Position numbers and translations under genes: made by a program
The notes under the pieces: model-generated
Told to the model about the DNA's origin: nothing
Seen by the model: the letters and a program-made list of their open reading frames with translations, nothing else
Database searches by the model: none
In this document: positions 15,049 to 23,237 of the stretch, one piece after another
Position numbering within the stretch: position 1 is the stretch's first letter
How the letters are laid out: every line of letters begins with the position of its first letter
Source: Tsukamurella ocularis
Lineage (GTDB): Bacteria > Actinomycetota > Actinomycetes > Mycobacteriales > Mycobacteriaceae
Length of the DNA stretch: 64,000 nucleotides
NCBI RefSeq assembly: GCF_024807615.1
Contig: NZ_JANUCJ010000001.1
Location: forward strand, 1,161,669 to 1,225,668
Direction of reading: 5' to 3'

Positions 15049-16128
15049 CTAACTGCGAACGAGCTCCTCCGTCAGGACGTCGAGCGCGGCGTCCACGTCG
15101 ACTCGCGCATCAGCGCTCACGCCCACCATGTTGAGGAAGCCGTGCAACGCGCCCGGCGCGAGCTGGGTCGTGGCGTCGACGCCCGCGTCCCGCAGTCGCT
15201 GGGCGTACGCGGCGCCCTCGTCACGCAGCGGGTCGAATCCGGCGACCACGACGTGCGTGCGGCCGATGCCGGCGAGGCCGTCGGCGTGCCGCAGATCGAA
15301 TTTCGGGTCGGTGTCCTGGCCCGGCTCCGGCGTGTACAGCTTCCGGAAGTTCTCGATGTCGGCCTCGGTGAGGAAGTAGCCGCGGCCGAAGGTGTCGCGG
15401 CTTCGGTTCGCCGGGTCCGCGCCGGTCACAGGGTAGAAGAGCAGCGAGAACGCGGGTTGCGCGCCGCCGGCCAGTGCCAGCTCGCGCGCCGCGACTCCGG
15501 CGAGGTTGCCGCCCGCGCTGTCGCCCGAGACCGCCACCCGCGCGGGGTCGGCGCCCAGCTGTTCGGCGTGCTCGATCGCCCAGGCGGTGGCGGCGACGGC
15601 GTCGTCGGCGGCCGCAGGGAAGATCGCCTCGGGTGCCAGCCGGTAATCGACAGCCAGCACCCGCACCCGCGCCCGATCGGCGATGTACCGGCACGGCGCG
15701 TCGTGGGTGTCGAGGTCGCCCAGCACGAAACCGCCGCCATGGAAGAACACGACGAGTGGCGACGCGGCCTCGAGCCCGGCGGGCGTGTACAGGCGCGCTG
15801 GGAGAGGTCCGGCGGCACCGTCGACCATGAGCCCGCGCACGCCGACCGACGGGGCCGTGCCCGCGCCGACGGCTGCGCTCAGCATGCGCATCGACGCGCG
15901 CGAGTGCGCGACGTCGCGACCGCCGGCGAGCCCGTCGACGCCCTGCGCCTTGAGCATGAGCAGGGTGATCTGGGAGTCGAGGTCCAGTTCGTTGCCCTCT
16001 ACGGTCTGCGGTGTGCCGAGCAGTCGCTTGACCTGCACGGGCAGCCCGAAGAGCAGTTTCGCGCCGCCCGCGACGAGCGGCGTGGGGATCTTCAGGGCCA
16101 GCTTCTGGACGAGTTCGGTGAGCGCCAT
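15049..16128 (-). CDS. HSL-family alpha/beta hydrolase (esterase/lipase)
   Basis: A 359-residue carboxylesterase of the hormone-sensitive-lipase type. The oxyanion-hole motif HGGGF and nucleophile motif GDSAGGN are present, with a late Asp (GFDPLRDEG) and His (LHGF) completing the triad. It resembles the mycobacterial LipH/LipI/NlhH group and probably hydrolyses short- to medium-chain esters in the cytoplasm. The start at 16128 is supported by TACTAT ending exactly 7 nt upstream. It is monocistronic and ends before the perfect stem-loop terminator. Confidence 0.88.
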   Translation of the reverse strand: MALTELVQKLALKIPTPLVAGGAKLLFGLPVQVKRLLGTPQTVEGNELDLDSQITLLMLKAQGVDGLAGGRDVAHSRASMRMLSAAVGAGTAPSVGVRGLMVDGAAGPLPARLYTPAGLEAASPLVVFFHGGGFVLGDLDTHDAPCRYIADRARVRVLAVDYRLAPEAIFPAAADDAVAATAWAIEHAEQLGADPARVAVSGDSAGGNLAGVAARELALAGGAQPAFSLLFYPVTGADPANRSRDTFGRGYFLTEADIENFRKLYTPEPGQDTDPKFDLRHADGLAGIGRTHVVVAGFDPLRDEGAAYAQRLRDAGVDATTQLAPGALHGFLNMVGVSADARVDVDAALDVLTEELVRS

Positions 16129-16135
16129 GTCACCG

Positions 16136-16141
16136 ATAGTA
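16136..16141 (-). promoter_or_regulatory. -10 element for leaderless mRNA (HSL esterase)
   Basis: TACTAT on the minus strand ends 7 nt before the ATG at 16128. Confidence 0.55.
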
Positions 16142-16174
16142 GGACGTGCGTCACATATCGGCGCGCGGGGAGGC

Positions 16175-16582
16175 TCAGGTGTGGTGCGGGTACTCGTCGC
16201 GCGGGCCGTGCTTGGCGATGTACGCGGCGTGCAGGTCTGCCTCCTTCTCACGGGCGATCACGTCGACGAGCTCGGGGTCGAGGCCGTGGTGTCGCAGCCG
16301 GCCGCGCCGGTAGATCTTGTTCAGTGCGATGGAGAAGTACACGAACGGGATGAAGATCGGCAGCGTCATCGTCGCGCGATTCAGCACGGAGGTGTCGATG
16401 AACCAGAACGGGATCAGGATCAGCAGACACGGGATCGCGAATCGGACGACGGTCCGCAGCGCGGCGCGCGGCCCGGCGAGGTCGTTCGCGACCCACTCGT
16501 GCATCGACGGCGGAAGCACGCTCCTGCCGTAGGAGTACAGGACGTACTGCATCGGGTTGGGCTTGCTCGGACCGTCGTTCAT
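16175..16582 (-). CDS. DUF5313-like membrane protein
   Basis: A 135-residue protein that begins with a conserved polar stretch (KPNPMQYVLYSYGRSVLP) followed by two closely spaced hydrophobic helices (about residues 46-63 and 70-88) and a charged C-terminal tail. This matches the DUF5313 family found across Mycobacteriales. A GGAGG ribosome site lies just before the ATG. It is divergent from the TetR gene with a 36-nt gap. Function is unknown. Confidence 0.75.
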   Translation of the reverse strand: MNDGPSKPNPMQYVLYSYGRSVLPPSMHEWVANDLAGPRAALRTVVRFAIPCLLILIPFWFIDTSVLNRATMTLPIFIPFVYFSIALNKIYRRGRLRHHGLDPELVDVIAREKEADLHAAYIAKHGPRDEYPHHT

Positions 16583-16604
16583 GCCTCCATGGTCCCACTG
16601 CGCA

Positions 16605-16610
16605 TAGAAT
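16605..16610 (+). promoter_or_regulatory. -10 element upstream of TetR-GNAT-BluB operon
   Basis: TAGAAT ends 8 nt before the GTG at 16619, so the mRNA probably starts at or next to the start codon. Confidence 0.5.
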
Positions 16611-16618
16611 CGGACGTT

Positions 16619-17230
16619 GTGAGTCCCGGCAGAAACGATCAGACCGCGCAGAGCATCCTGTCTGCAGCGGTGTCGAGCATCGGCAGCGTCGGCATTTCGC
16701 GGACCACGATGGAGAACGTCGCGAACCTCGCGGGCATCGGCGTAGCCACCGTCTACCGGCGGTTCAACCGCAAGGACAACCTCGTCCAGCAGGCCATCCG
16801 GTACGAGGCTGAGCAGCTGCTCAAGACCGTGGAACAGCAGGTCCAGGGCCTGAGCACGGTCGAGGAGGCGCTCACCGAGGGCTTCGTGGCGTTCTTGCGG
16901 GAGGCGCACCGCCGGCCCCTGATCCGCGGCATCGGCGACGGCAACGTCGTCGTCGGCCTGCCGATGATCGCGCAGGGCGGCGGCATGGTCATCGAGATCG
17001 GCCGCGAGTTCGCAGCGAACATCATCGCGGGCTTCCAGTCCAGCGGTGAGCTGCCGGAGTTCGATCCGAAGCCCATCGCGGAGATCTTCGCCCGCGTCGG
17101 GCACTCGGTGCTGCTCGCACCCGACGGCCTGATCAGCTTCGACGATCCGTACACCGCGGGCCGTGTGGTCCGCGAGTGCCTGATGCCCGCGATCGCGGCA
17201 CAGGCCGCGGCGGCCGGGGGCGGCACGTGA
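16619..17230 (+). CDS. TetR family transcriptional regulator
   Basis: A 203-residue TetR-type regulator. The N-terminal helix-turn-helix is clear (TTMENVANLAGIGVATVYRRF, residues about 25-50) and the C-terminal ligand domain is variable. The start is GTG 16619, preceded by TAGAAT 8 nt upstream. Its stop overlaps the acetyltransferase start (GTGA), so it is the first gene of an operon with a GNAT enzyme and BluB. It is also divergent from the DUF5313 gene. The ligand is unknown. Confidence 0.88.
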   Translation: MSPGRNDQTAQSILSAAVSSIGSVGISRTTMENVANLAGIGVATVYRRFNRKDNLVQQAIRYEAEQLLKTVEQQVQGLSTVEEALTEGFVAFLREAHRRPLIRGIGDGNVVVGLPMIAQGGGMVIEIGREFAANIIAGFQSSGELPEFDPKPIAEIFARVGHSVLLAPDGLISFDDPYTAGRVVRECLMPAIAAQAAAAGGGT

Positions 17231-17742
17231 TCCGGCCCGCGACGCCGGCCGACGTGCCGGAGATCCTCGCGATGATCGCCGAGCTGGCCGCCTACGAGAA
17301 GGAGCCGGAGGCCGCCGTCGCCACGGCCGAGCAGTTGCACGCCGCGCTGTTCGGGCCCGCGCCCGCCGTCTTCGCCCGCATCGCCTCCGAGCCGGGGTCC
17401 GACGGTGCCGAGGCCGTCGTGGGGATGGCCGTCTACTTCCGCACCTTCTCCACCTGGACCGGCACCCACGGCATCTGGCTTGAGGACCTCTACGTCCGGC
17501 CCGGGGTGCGCGGTGGCGGCCACGGCAAGAAGCTGCTCGCCGCGCTGGCGCAGGAGTGCCGGGACAACGGCTACGCCCGCCTCGAGTGGACCGTCCTCGA
17601 CTGGAACGCGCCCGCGATCGGTTTCTACCGCTCCATCGGCGCGGTGCCGATGGAGGAGTGGACCACGCAACGCCTCACGGGCGAGAACCTCGGGGCTCTC
17701 GCCGCGCTGGCCGACGGTGCCGCCACGGTCGACGGGGCCTGA
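17227..17742 (+). CDS. GNAT family N-acetyltransferase
   Basis: A 171-residue GNAT acetyltransferase. The acetyl-CoA binding motif A is seen at LYVRPGVRGGGHGKKLL (about residues 98-114), followed by the motif B region with WTVLDWNAPAIGFYRSIGA. The pattern resembles diamine/polyamine N-acetyltransferase-like members. The start overlaps the TetR stop (GTGA) and the stop overlaps the bluB start (TGATG), indicating coupled translation. The substrate is not predictable from sequence. Confidence 0.88.
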   Translation: MIRPATPADVPEILAMIAELAAYEKEPEAAVATAEQLHAALFGPAPAVFARIASEPGSDGAEAVVGMAVYFRTFSTWTGTHGIWLEDLYVRPGVRGGGHGKKLLAALAQECRDNGYARLEWTVLDWNAPAIGFYRSIGAVPMEEWTTQRLTGENLGALAALADGAATVDGA

Positions 17743-18383
17743 TGGACGTCTTCGAGGCGATCCTGCGCCGGCGCGACGTGCGCAACGAGTTCTCCGGCGA
17801 GCTGATCGACCAGGATCGACTCGTGCGGATCCTCGGCGCGGCGCACAGCGCGCCCAGCGTCGGGAACACGCAGCCCTGGGACTTCGTCGTGGTGCAGGAG
17901 CCGGAGACGCTCGCGCGCTTCGCCGGGCACGTCGGCGAGTGCCGCGAGGACTTCGCCCGGTCGTTGCCGGGGGACCGCAAGGACACCTTCAACCCGATCG
18001 TCATCGAGGGCATCGAGTCGTCGCGGACCGGCGTCGTGGTGACCTACGATCCCACCCGCGGCGGGACGCACATCCTCGGCCGGCACACGATCGACGAGAC
18101 CGGCCGGCTCTCGGTCGCGCTGGCCATCCAGAACCTGTGGCTCGCGGCCACCGCGGAGGGCATCGGCGTCGGCTGGGTGTCCTTCTACCGGGAGCCCTTC
18201 CTGCGCGCCCTGGTCGACGTGCCCGAGCACGTCCACATCGTCGCGTGGCTGTGCGTGGGTCCCGTGACCGTGCTGCAGACGGTGCCCGACCTGGAGCGAT
18301 TCGGGTGGCGCGAGCGTCGCCCGCTCGCCGAGGCGATGCATCGGGAGCGCTACTCGGAGGGCGATGTCGGGACTCATCGTTAG
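17742..18383 (+). CDS. bluB: 5,6-dimethylbenzimidazole synthase BluB (nitroreductase fold)
   Basis: A 213-residue flavoprotein of the BluB group. It has the N-terminal RRRDVRNEF, SAPSVGNTQPWDFV and the later GIGVGWVSFYRE motifs that characterise enzymes cleaving FMNH2 with O2 to give 5,6-dimethylbenzimidazole, the lower ligand of vitamin B12. It is the third gene of the TetR-GNAT-bluB operon. No other cobalamin biosynthesis or salvage gene is present in the window, so the pairing with an acetyltransferase is unusual. Confidence 0.85.
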   Translation: MDVFEAILRRRDVRNEFSGELIDQDRLVRILGAAHSAPSVGNTQPWDFVVVQEPETLARFAGHVGECREDFARSLPGDRKDTFNPIVIEGIESSRTGVVVTYDPTRGGTHILGRHTIDETGRLSVALAIQNLWLAATAEGIGVGWVSFYREPFLRALVDVPEHVHIVAWLCVGPVTVLQTVPDLERFGWRERRPLAEAMHRERYSEGDVGTHR

Positions 18384-18386
18384 ACT
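18381..18386 (+). promoter_or_regulatory. Putative -10 element for L,D-transpeptidase gene
   Basis: TAGACT overlaps the bluB stop codon, 28 nt before the GTG start. A second candidate is TGTAAT at 18391-18396. Confidence 0.3.
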
Positions 18387-18413
18387 CGCATGTAATCAGC
18401 GAGGGGAACACGA

Positions 18414-19757
18414 GTGAGCATGTTCAACGAGCGCGTCGGTCGGCGCGCGGTCCTGGTCGGCGCCGCCGCGGCGGTGCCCCTGGTGGCCGCCGGCTGCACG
18501 ATCGGCGACCTGACCGGTGGCGGCACGAGCGCGGGGCCGTCCACGCCGCCGCCCGACCCGGCCGAGGTCACCGTCGCCCCGGTCGACGGTGCGCAGGCCA
18601 TCAGCCCGATCACGCCCGTCACGGTGTCGATCACCAAGGCCGTCCTCGGCTCGGTCACGCTGACGGACGCGAAGGGCGTCGCCGTGGAGGGCGCGCTCTC
18701 GACGGACCAGCTCACCTGGAAAGCGTCGAAGCCGCTCGAGTACAACGGCCAATACACACTGGTCGCGAAGTACGAGACGCTGGGGCAACAGCGCGAGAAG
18801 CGCACCACCTTTTCGACGGTCACTGTCGACGAGACGAACAAGACGCTGCCGTACTTCGAGAACACGGGCGGCATGTCGCTGAACGACGGTGCCGTCTACG
18901 GCGTCGGGCAGGTCGCGGTCGTCCATTTCGACGAAGCGATCAAGGACCGGGCCATGGCGCAGAAGCTGCTCAAGGTGACCACCACTCCGCCCCTGGAGGG
19001 CGCATGGATGTGGACCACCGACAAGACGGTGGCGTGGCGTCCCAAGGACTACTACCCGTCGGGCACGAAGGTGTCGATCGAGGTCAACGCCTTCGGCAAA
19101 GAGGTCAGCCCCGGGCTGTGGGGCGAGAAGGACATCGCGATCGCGTTCTCGATCGGCGAATCGCACGTCTCCATCGCCGACGACAACACCAAGCAGGTGC
19201 AGGTCTTCGTGAACGGCCAGATGGTGCGCTCGATGCCCACGTCGATGGGGCAGGGCGGCAACGAGGTGATCAACGGCAAGACCTTCCATTTCTGGACGCA
19301 GCGCGGCGTGTACACGGTGCTGGACAAGGCGAATCCCGTGATCATGGACTCGTCGACCTACGGCCTGCCGATCAATTCGCGGCTGGGCTACAAGCAGACC
19401 ATCGGCTGGGCCACCCGGATCAGCAACGACGGCATCTATCTGCACGCGCTCGACAACATCGGCGCGCAGGGCGTCCGTAACGAATCGCACGGCTGCCTCA
19501 ATTTGAGCCCCGCGAACGCGGAGTGGTTCTTCGGGCTGTCGCAGCCCGGCGATGTGGTCGAGGTCCGCAACACCGGTGGTCCCGCGCTGGAGCAGTGGCA
19601 GAACGGCGACTGGTCCGTGCCGTGGGCCACCTGGGTCGCCGGCGGTGCTCTGCCGCCCGGTGCACAGGGCGATGCGTCGGAGACCACGTCCACGGCACCG
19701 TCGCCGTCGACGGTGCCGTCGACCGACGCGCCGGCCTCGGCCACGCCCGGAGGCTGA
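18414..19757 (+). CDS. L,D-transpeptidase lipoprotein (LdtMt2-like)
   Basis: A 447-residue lipoprotein with a lipobox at VAAGC28, an immunoglobulin-like domain (about 50-250), and a YkuD catalytic domain. The conserved catalytic sequence runs from IYLHALD to SHGCLNL, with nucleophile Cys361 and His359. L,D-transpeptidases make 3-3 crosslinks between diaminopimelate residues in peptidoglycan, dominant in mycobacteria-like walls. The C-terminal tail is Thr/Ser/Pro-rich. A GAGGGG ribosome site precedes GTG 18414; ATG 18420 is the alternative. It is a single gene 30 nt after bluB. Confidence 0.93.
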   Translation: MSMFNERVGRRAVLVGAAAAVPLVAAGCTIGDLTGGGTSAGPSTPPPDPAEVTVAPVDGAQAISPITPVTVSITKAVLGSVTLTDAKGVAVEGALSTDQLTWKASKPLEYNGQYTLVAKYETLGQQREKRTTFSTVTVDETNKTLPYFENTGGMSLNDGAVYGVGQVAVVHFDEAIKDRAMAQKLLKVTTTPPLEGAWMWTTDKTVAWRPKDYYPSGTKVSIEVNAFGKEVSPGLWGEKDIAIAFSIGESHVSIADDNTKQVQVFVNGQMVRSMPTSMGQGGNEVINGKTFHFWTQRGVYTVLDKANPVIMDSSTYGLPINSRLGYKQTIGWATRISNDGIYLHALDNIGAQGVRNESHGCLNLSPANAEWFFGLSQPGDVVEVRNTGGPALEQWQNGDWSVPWATWVAGGALPPGAQGDASETTSTAPSPSTVPSTDAPASATPGG

Positions 19758-20010
19758 TCCTGCGGCGCTGCAGCCCCCTCCCCCATGGCGAGCCGTGGGG
19801 GGTACAGACGTCCCCCGCGCGGAGCCGATTTCCCTCTGGGACGCCGCATCCCCGTCGGAGATGGGCAGTCACTCCGTGTCCGAAACGGTCAGAATCCGAG
19901 AGCGGCAAGGCCGGTGCCATCACCTCGACCCACTGGGCGCCGGGCTCGTCGGCTGGCTTGCGACTCGCTCGTCGACGATGTCGACGCAGCCGGTTGCGCG
20001 CGCCCCGCGC
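19758..20010. other. Convergent intergenic region with weak hairpin
   Basis: This lies between the L,D-transpeptidase and the convergent MFS gene. It holds one hairpin (CCCCCA at 19780-19785 pairing with TGGGGG at 19796-19801) without a T run. I see no supported gene. Confidence 0.4.
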
Positions 20011-21228
20011 CTAGGCGACGACGGCGGACCGTCGACCGCGCAGGCCGATCGCGGCGGCGCCGAGGCAGGCCGCGGCCACGGCGGCGGCGAACCAGGGGAA
20101 GATCGTAGCGGTGCTGTACTGCGTGGCGAGGTAGCCGGCGATCACGGTCGGCACGCCCATCGCGAGGTAGCCGAGCAGGTAGTAGGCGCTCATCACCTGG
20201 CCGCGGGCGTGCGCGGGCGCCACGGAGCCGAGGTGCCGCAGCGAGCCGCCGAAGGCGAGGCCGAAGGTGGCGCCGAGCAGGATCGTGTCGACCACGATGA
20301 GCCAGGTCTGGCCGTAGCGCACCGCCACCACGGCGAGGAGGAGCGAGGCGGCGAGGCCGATGTCGCCGACGATGGCGGTCGGTCGGGCCGGGTAGCGCCC
20401 GCCGATGAACTGCGAGATGGCGGAGGCGATGGCCATCACCGCGACGAGGCCGCCCGTGAAGATCACCGAGCCGTGCCCGGTCACGTGCTGCACCAGCGCG
20501 GGGTACAGGCTGAGGAAGACGCCGAGCACCGACCACGCGGTGATGATCCCGATGCCGGAGAACCAGAAGTCGGCGGTGATCTCGCCGGGCACGCCGGGGC
20601 GGCTGAGCCGGACCCGCTCGCCGGTGCGCCCGACGTGCGGCTCGATCAGCGCGATCACGCCGAGCAGGATCGCGAGTACCACGACGCCCATCGTCACGAA
20701 CGGCGTGCGCAGCGGGTGCGGCGCGTACTGCGCGACGGCGGCTGCGCCCAGCGCGGTGGCTGCGATGCCCACGTTGAGGGCGACGCCGGACAGCATGCCG
20801 TTGCGGGCGCCGTCGGTCGGTCGGACGTCGAGGAGGGCTGCGCCGGCGACCACGGTGATCGAGCCGATGGCCGCTCCGTGCAGGAACCGGGCGAGGATCA
20901 GCTGCCACTCGGCGCCGGCGAACAGGAACAACAGCAGGCCCACGAGGATCGTGCCGACCGCTGCGAGCAGCACCGGCTTACGGCCGATGGCGTCCGAGAT
21001 CGGCCCGACGGTGAGCGCCGCGCCCAGCGCGCCGATCGCGTAGACCGCGAAGACGATGGTCGTCGACAGCGCGGACATGTGCCATTGCTGCTGGTAGAGC
21101 GGGTACAGCGGCGACGGGAGTCCGGAGACACCGAGGGCCAGCGCGAGCAGCGTGAGCAGGAGAGCGAAGGACCAGCGCTGCGGGTGGACGTGGGTCGACG
21201 GTGCCGCGACCTGCTGCGTCAGGCTCAT
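20011..21228 (-). CDS. MFS transporter (drug/metabolite exporter)
   Basis: This 405-residue protein has twelve hydrophobic segments and the MFS loop 2-3 motif (GPISDAIGRKPVL, about residues 76-88). It is the size of a DHA1-type exporter. A GGAGG-type ribosome site lies before ATG 21228. It is divergent from an ArsR-type regulator across two GGTTCGAC palindromes, so expression is probably induced when that repressor releases DNA. The substrate is unknown. Confidence 0.85.
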   Translation of the reverse strand: MSLTQQVAAPSTHVHPQRWSFALLLTLLALALGVSGLPSPLYPLYQQQWHMSALSTTIVFAVYAIGALGAALTVGPISDAIGRKPVLLAAVGTILVGLLLFLFAGAEWQLILARFLHGAAIGSITVVAGAALLDVRPTDGARNGMLSGVALNVGIAATALGAAAVAQYAPHPLRTPFVTMGVVVLAILLGVIALIEPHVGRTGERVRLSRPGVPGEITADFWFSGIGIITAWSVLGVFLSLYPALVQHVTGHGSVIFTGGLVAVMAIASAISQFIGGRYPARPTAIVGDIGLAASLLLAVVAVRYGQTWLIVVDTILLGATFGLAFGGSLRHLGSVAPAHARGQVMSAYYLLGYLAMGVPTVIAGYLATQYSTATIFPWFAAAVAAACLGAAAIGLRGRRSAVVA

Positions 21229-21252
21229 CCGTGCCTCCGGGTGTACGGTGGT

Positions 21253-21272
21253 GGTTCGACGATTGTCGAACC
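21253..21272. promoter_or_regulatory. Perfect ArsR-type operator between MFS and arsR-like genes
   Basis: Arms GGTTCGAC and GTCGAACC are separated by 4 nt. It lies in the divergent promoter region and is the probable repressor site. Confidence 0.65.
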
Positions 21273-21290
21273 GTTAGCGAGAGTACACCC

Positions 21291-21310
21291 GGTTCGACAA
21301 AGATCAAACC
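21291..21310. promoter_or_regulatory. Second, imperfect ArsR-type operator
   Basis: GGTTCGAC, 4 nt, ATCAAACC: same arm and spacing as the site at 21253 with two mismatches. It lies just upstream of the regulator start. Confidence 0.55.
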
Positions 21311-21329
21311 GTTATCTCAGGGAACGAGA

Positions 21330-21692
21330 ATGATGACCGACGCGACCGCCACCGTCCCGCTGCACACCGTGCTCAGCGCGCTGGCTGATCCGGTGCGCCT
21401 GGAGATGGTGCGGCGCCTGCATCGCGAGCGGCGGCCGCTCGTCTGTGCGGAGCTCTACGACGGGGTGACCAAGGCGACGGCCAGCCACCACTTCAAGGTG
21501 CTGCGCGAAGCGGGTCTCACCCGTCGTGACGATCTGGGCGCGACGGCCCGGCAGCTGCTGCTGATCGACGAGGTGAGCGCTGCGTATCCGGGCCTCCTCG
21601 AGGCTGTCCTCCGGGCCGCTGAGCGCGAGGCGGCCGAGCGTGAGGCCGCCGGGCCTGCGGCGACGTCGCGAGAAGCACCAGCCACAGCGTGA
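21330..21692 (+). CDS. ArsR/HTH-5 family transcriptional regulator
   Basis: A 120-residue winged-helix regulator (HTH core about residues 12-75: ALADPVRLEMVRRL and ATASHHFKVLREAGL). It lacks the paired cysteines of metal-sensing ArsR/SmtB proteins, so it may sense a small organic ligand or act on redox or acyl signals. Divergent from the MFS exporter gene and flanked by two GGTTCGAC-type operators, it is probably an autorepressor. Its last ~176 nt overlap the convergent DUF998 gene; the Glu/Ala-rich C-terminal tail is the overlapping part. Confidence 0.85.
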   Translation: MMTDATATVPLHTVLSALADPVRLEMVRRLHRERRPLVCAELYDGVTKATASHHFKVLREAGLTRRDDLGATARQLLLIDEVSAAYPGLLEAVLRAAEREAAEREAAGPAATSREAPATA

Positions 21693-22275
21693 GCGTGAGC
21701 ACCTGCGAGCGTTGGGCCAGCCCGAGGTAGAGCGCGGGTTCCAGCATCGCGGCCAGCGTCCAGGCGGTCGCCAGCAGGTACGCCATCCCCATGCCGAGGG
21801 GGAGTCGCGCACCGTCGAACCCGGAACTCCGGCGCCACAGCCCCCATCCGAGCACGGCGACCGCCCCGGCGAAGCCCGCGAGCCCCGACGAGACCGCGTG
21901 CCCGACGTGGGTCAGCGGCACCTGGCCGGCGGCCTCGCGCGCGGCGCAGGCGGCGTCGGCGGTGGGGGTGCAGGAGAGCGGCATGAGGGCGTCGCACATG
22001 GTCGCGGCGCCCAGGACGAACAGGCCCACGAGCGCGACCAGTGCGAGCTTCGGCATCGGCCGCGCGGCGCGGTGGGCGAGCGCCGCCGCGACGACGAAGG
22101 CGGTCCCGGCGAGCAGGTCCGTCGCGCGGAAGAACTGGGCGTTCGGCTGTCCCACGGACCCGGTCTCGCTGACGTAGGAGTGCAGCGGGCTCAGCTGTGA
22201 TCCCAGCAGCGGCGCGACGATCCACGCGGAGTAAAGGACGCAGCCCGCGAGCAGGATGAGGCGGGCGCGGCGCAT
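21517..22275 (-). CDS. DUF998-like integral membrane protein
   Basis: A 252-residue protein with six hydrophobic helices (first near residues 4-22) followed by an Arg/Pro-rich tail of about 45 residues. The N-terminal membrane part fits the DUF998 family. It lies 9 nt downstream of ctaG on the same strand and is probably cotranscribed. The Arg/Pro-rich tail is read antisense to the 3' end of the ArsR gene, so either the tail is an accident of a lost stop codon or the overlap is real. Function is unknown. Confidence 0.75.
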   Translation of the reverse strand: MRRARLILLAGCVLYSAWIVAPLLGSQLSPLHSYVSETGSVGQPNAQFFRATDLLAGTAFVVAAALAHRAARPMPKLALVALVGLFVLGAATMCDALMPLSCTPTADAACAAREAAGQVPLTHVGHAVSSGLAGFAGAVAVLGWGLWRRSSGFDGARLPLGMGMAYLLATAWTLAAMLEPALYLGLAQRSQVLTLTLWLVLLATSPQARRPHARPPRAQRPGGQPRGGPDTQRSPRRSAAAAGPSRPDRHDG

Positions 22276-22284
22276 GGCCCAAGC

Positions 22285-23214
22285 CTACTGGCGGCGCAGT
22301 TCGCGCAGGTAGGCGTTGTACGCCTCGCGTTCATCCTCTTCCCGACGGTCCGCCCCCGCCCGTTCGGCGTCGCGCCGCTCGGACCGGCGCCAGCGCAGCG
22401 CGAACAGGCACGTCGTGATCATCGCGATGGGTTCGCCGTAGGACCATGCGAGCGCGCCGGCGATGGACTGGTCGCGCAGCGGGTCGATGCCCCACGCGGC
22501 GGGCGGCGCGGCGAAGAGGCCGACCATGGGCGTCGTCGCCATCATGAGGATCACGCCGATGAAGACGTGCAGCGGCATCTCGATGAAGATGTCGAAGAAG
22601 CGCATGAGCCAGGAGTCGCGGCCGGGCAGCGGCCCGATGGAGAGGATCGGGATGATGAACAGCAGGCCGGCGCCCAGGAAGAAGACCTGCAGCGCGGTGT
22701 GCCCCAGCCACGTCCCGCCGATCGCGTCGACCACGCCACCGAGGTAGACGCCGTAGTAGCTCATCAGGAACAGCGGGATGGTGAAGCCCGAGTGCAGCAG
22801 GATCCGCGGGGCGGGGCTGCGCAGCAAGCCGAGCGCGGCCCCGAGCACGATCCGGCCGAGCCCGCGGTGCGGCGTCGCGCGCAGCAGCAGCACGCCGGGC
22901 GCCCCGCCGACGAGCAGCGGCGGCACCAGGATCGACAGCGTGAGCTGCTGGAACATGAACGCACTGAACAGGTGCCACGAGTACGCCTCGATGCGCAGCC
23001 CGGTCACGCTCGCGAGCACGACGCAGCCGAGCAGGAAGCTCACTGCGCGCGCGACCGGCCACCGTCGGCCCTTCCGGCGCACCGTCCGCACCCCCAGCAG
23101 GTACAGCGCGGCCCCGACCGCCGCCGCCAGCGGTAGGACGGGGAGCGCGGGCGGATCCCAGGAGAGCATGCCCAGGATCGACGGTGCCGGCACCGGAGGA
23201 TCTGGAATCAGCAC
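22285..23214 (-). CDS. CtaG-type cytochrome c oxidase assembly membrane protein
   Basis: A 309-residue polytopic protein of the CtaG (caa3_CtaG) family. It has conserved His/Trp/Pro in membrane segments, including SWHLFSAFMFQQLTLSILVPP and TALQVFFLGAGLLF. The family supports copper insertion into aa3/caa3 oxidase. The GTG at 23214 is supported by TAATAT ending 6 nt upstream. It heads an operon with the DUF998 gene and is divergent from a response regulator. A second CtaG domain is fused to CopD at 9.6-11.5 kb. Confidence 0.88.
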   Translation of the reverse strand: MLIPDPPVPAPSILGMLSWDPPALPVLPLAAAVGAALYLLGVRTVRRKGRRWPVARAVSFLLGCVVLASVTGLRIEAYSWHLFSAFMFQQLTLSILVPPLLVGGAPGVLLLRATPHRGLGRIVLGAALGLLRSPAPRILLHSGFTIPLFLMSYYGVYLGGVVDAIGGTWLGHTALQVFFLGAGLLFIIPILSIGPLPGRDSWLMRFFDIFIEMPLHVFIGVILMMATTPMVGLFAAPPAAWGIDPLRDQSIAGALAWSYGEPIAMITTCLFALRWRRSERRDAERAGADRREEDEREAYNAYLRELRRQ

Positions 23215-23220
23215 ATGCGC

Positions 23221-23230
23221 ATATTACTAT
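23221..23230. promoter_or_regulatory. Overlapping divergent -10 elements (ctaG and response regulator)
   Basis: On the minus strand TAATAT (23221-23226) lies 6 nt before the ctaG GTG. On the plus strand TACTAT (23225-23230) lies 7 nt before the regulator ATG. The two -10 elements overlap by 2 nt within a 23-nt gap, so polymerase can occupy only one at a time. Confidence 0.6.
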
Positions 23231-23237
23231 ATAAAGA

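Noticed and set aside
14948..15052. Cysteine-rich 34-residue frame as an annotated gene
   Set aside because: Only about half of its codons end in G/C, unlike real genes here. It is kept as an observation, not as a feature.
19498..19923. Minus-strand frame across the end of the L,D-transpeptidase gene
   Set aside because: It overlaps a clear gene, is Arg-rich and has no start signal.
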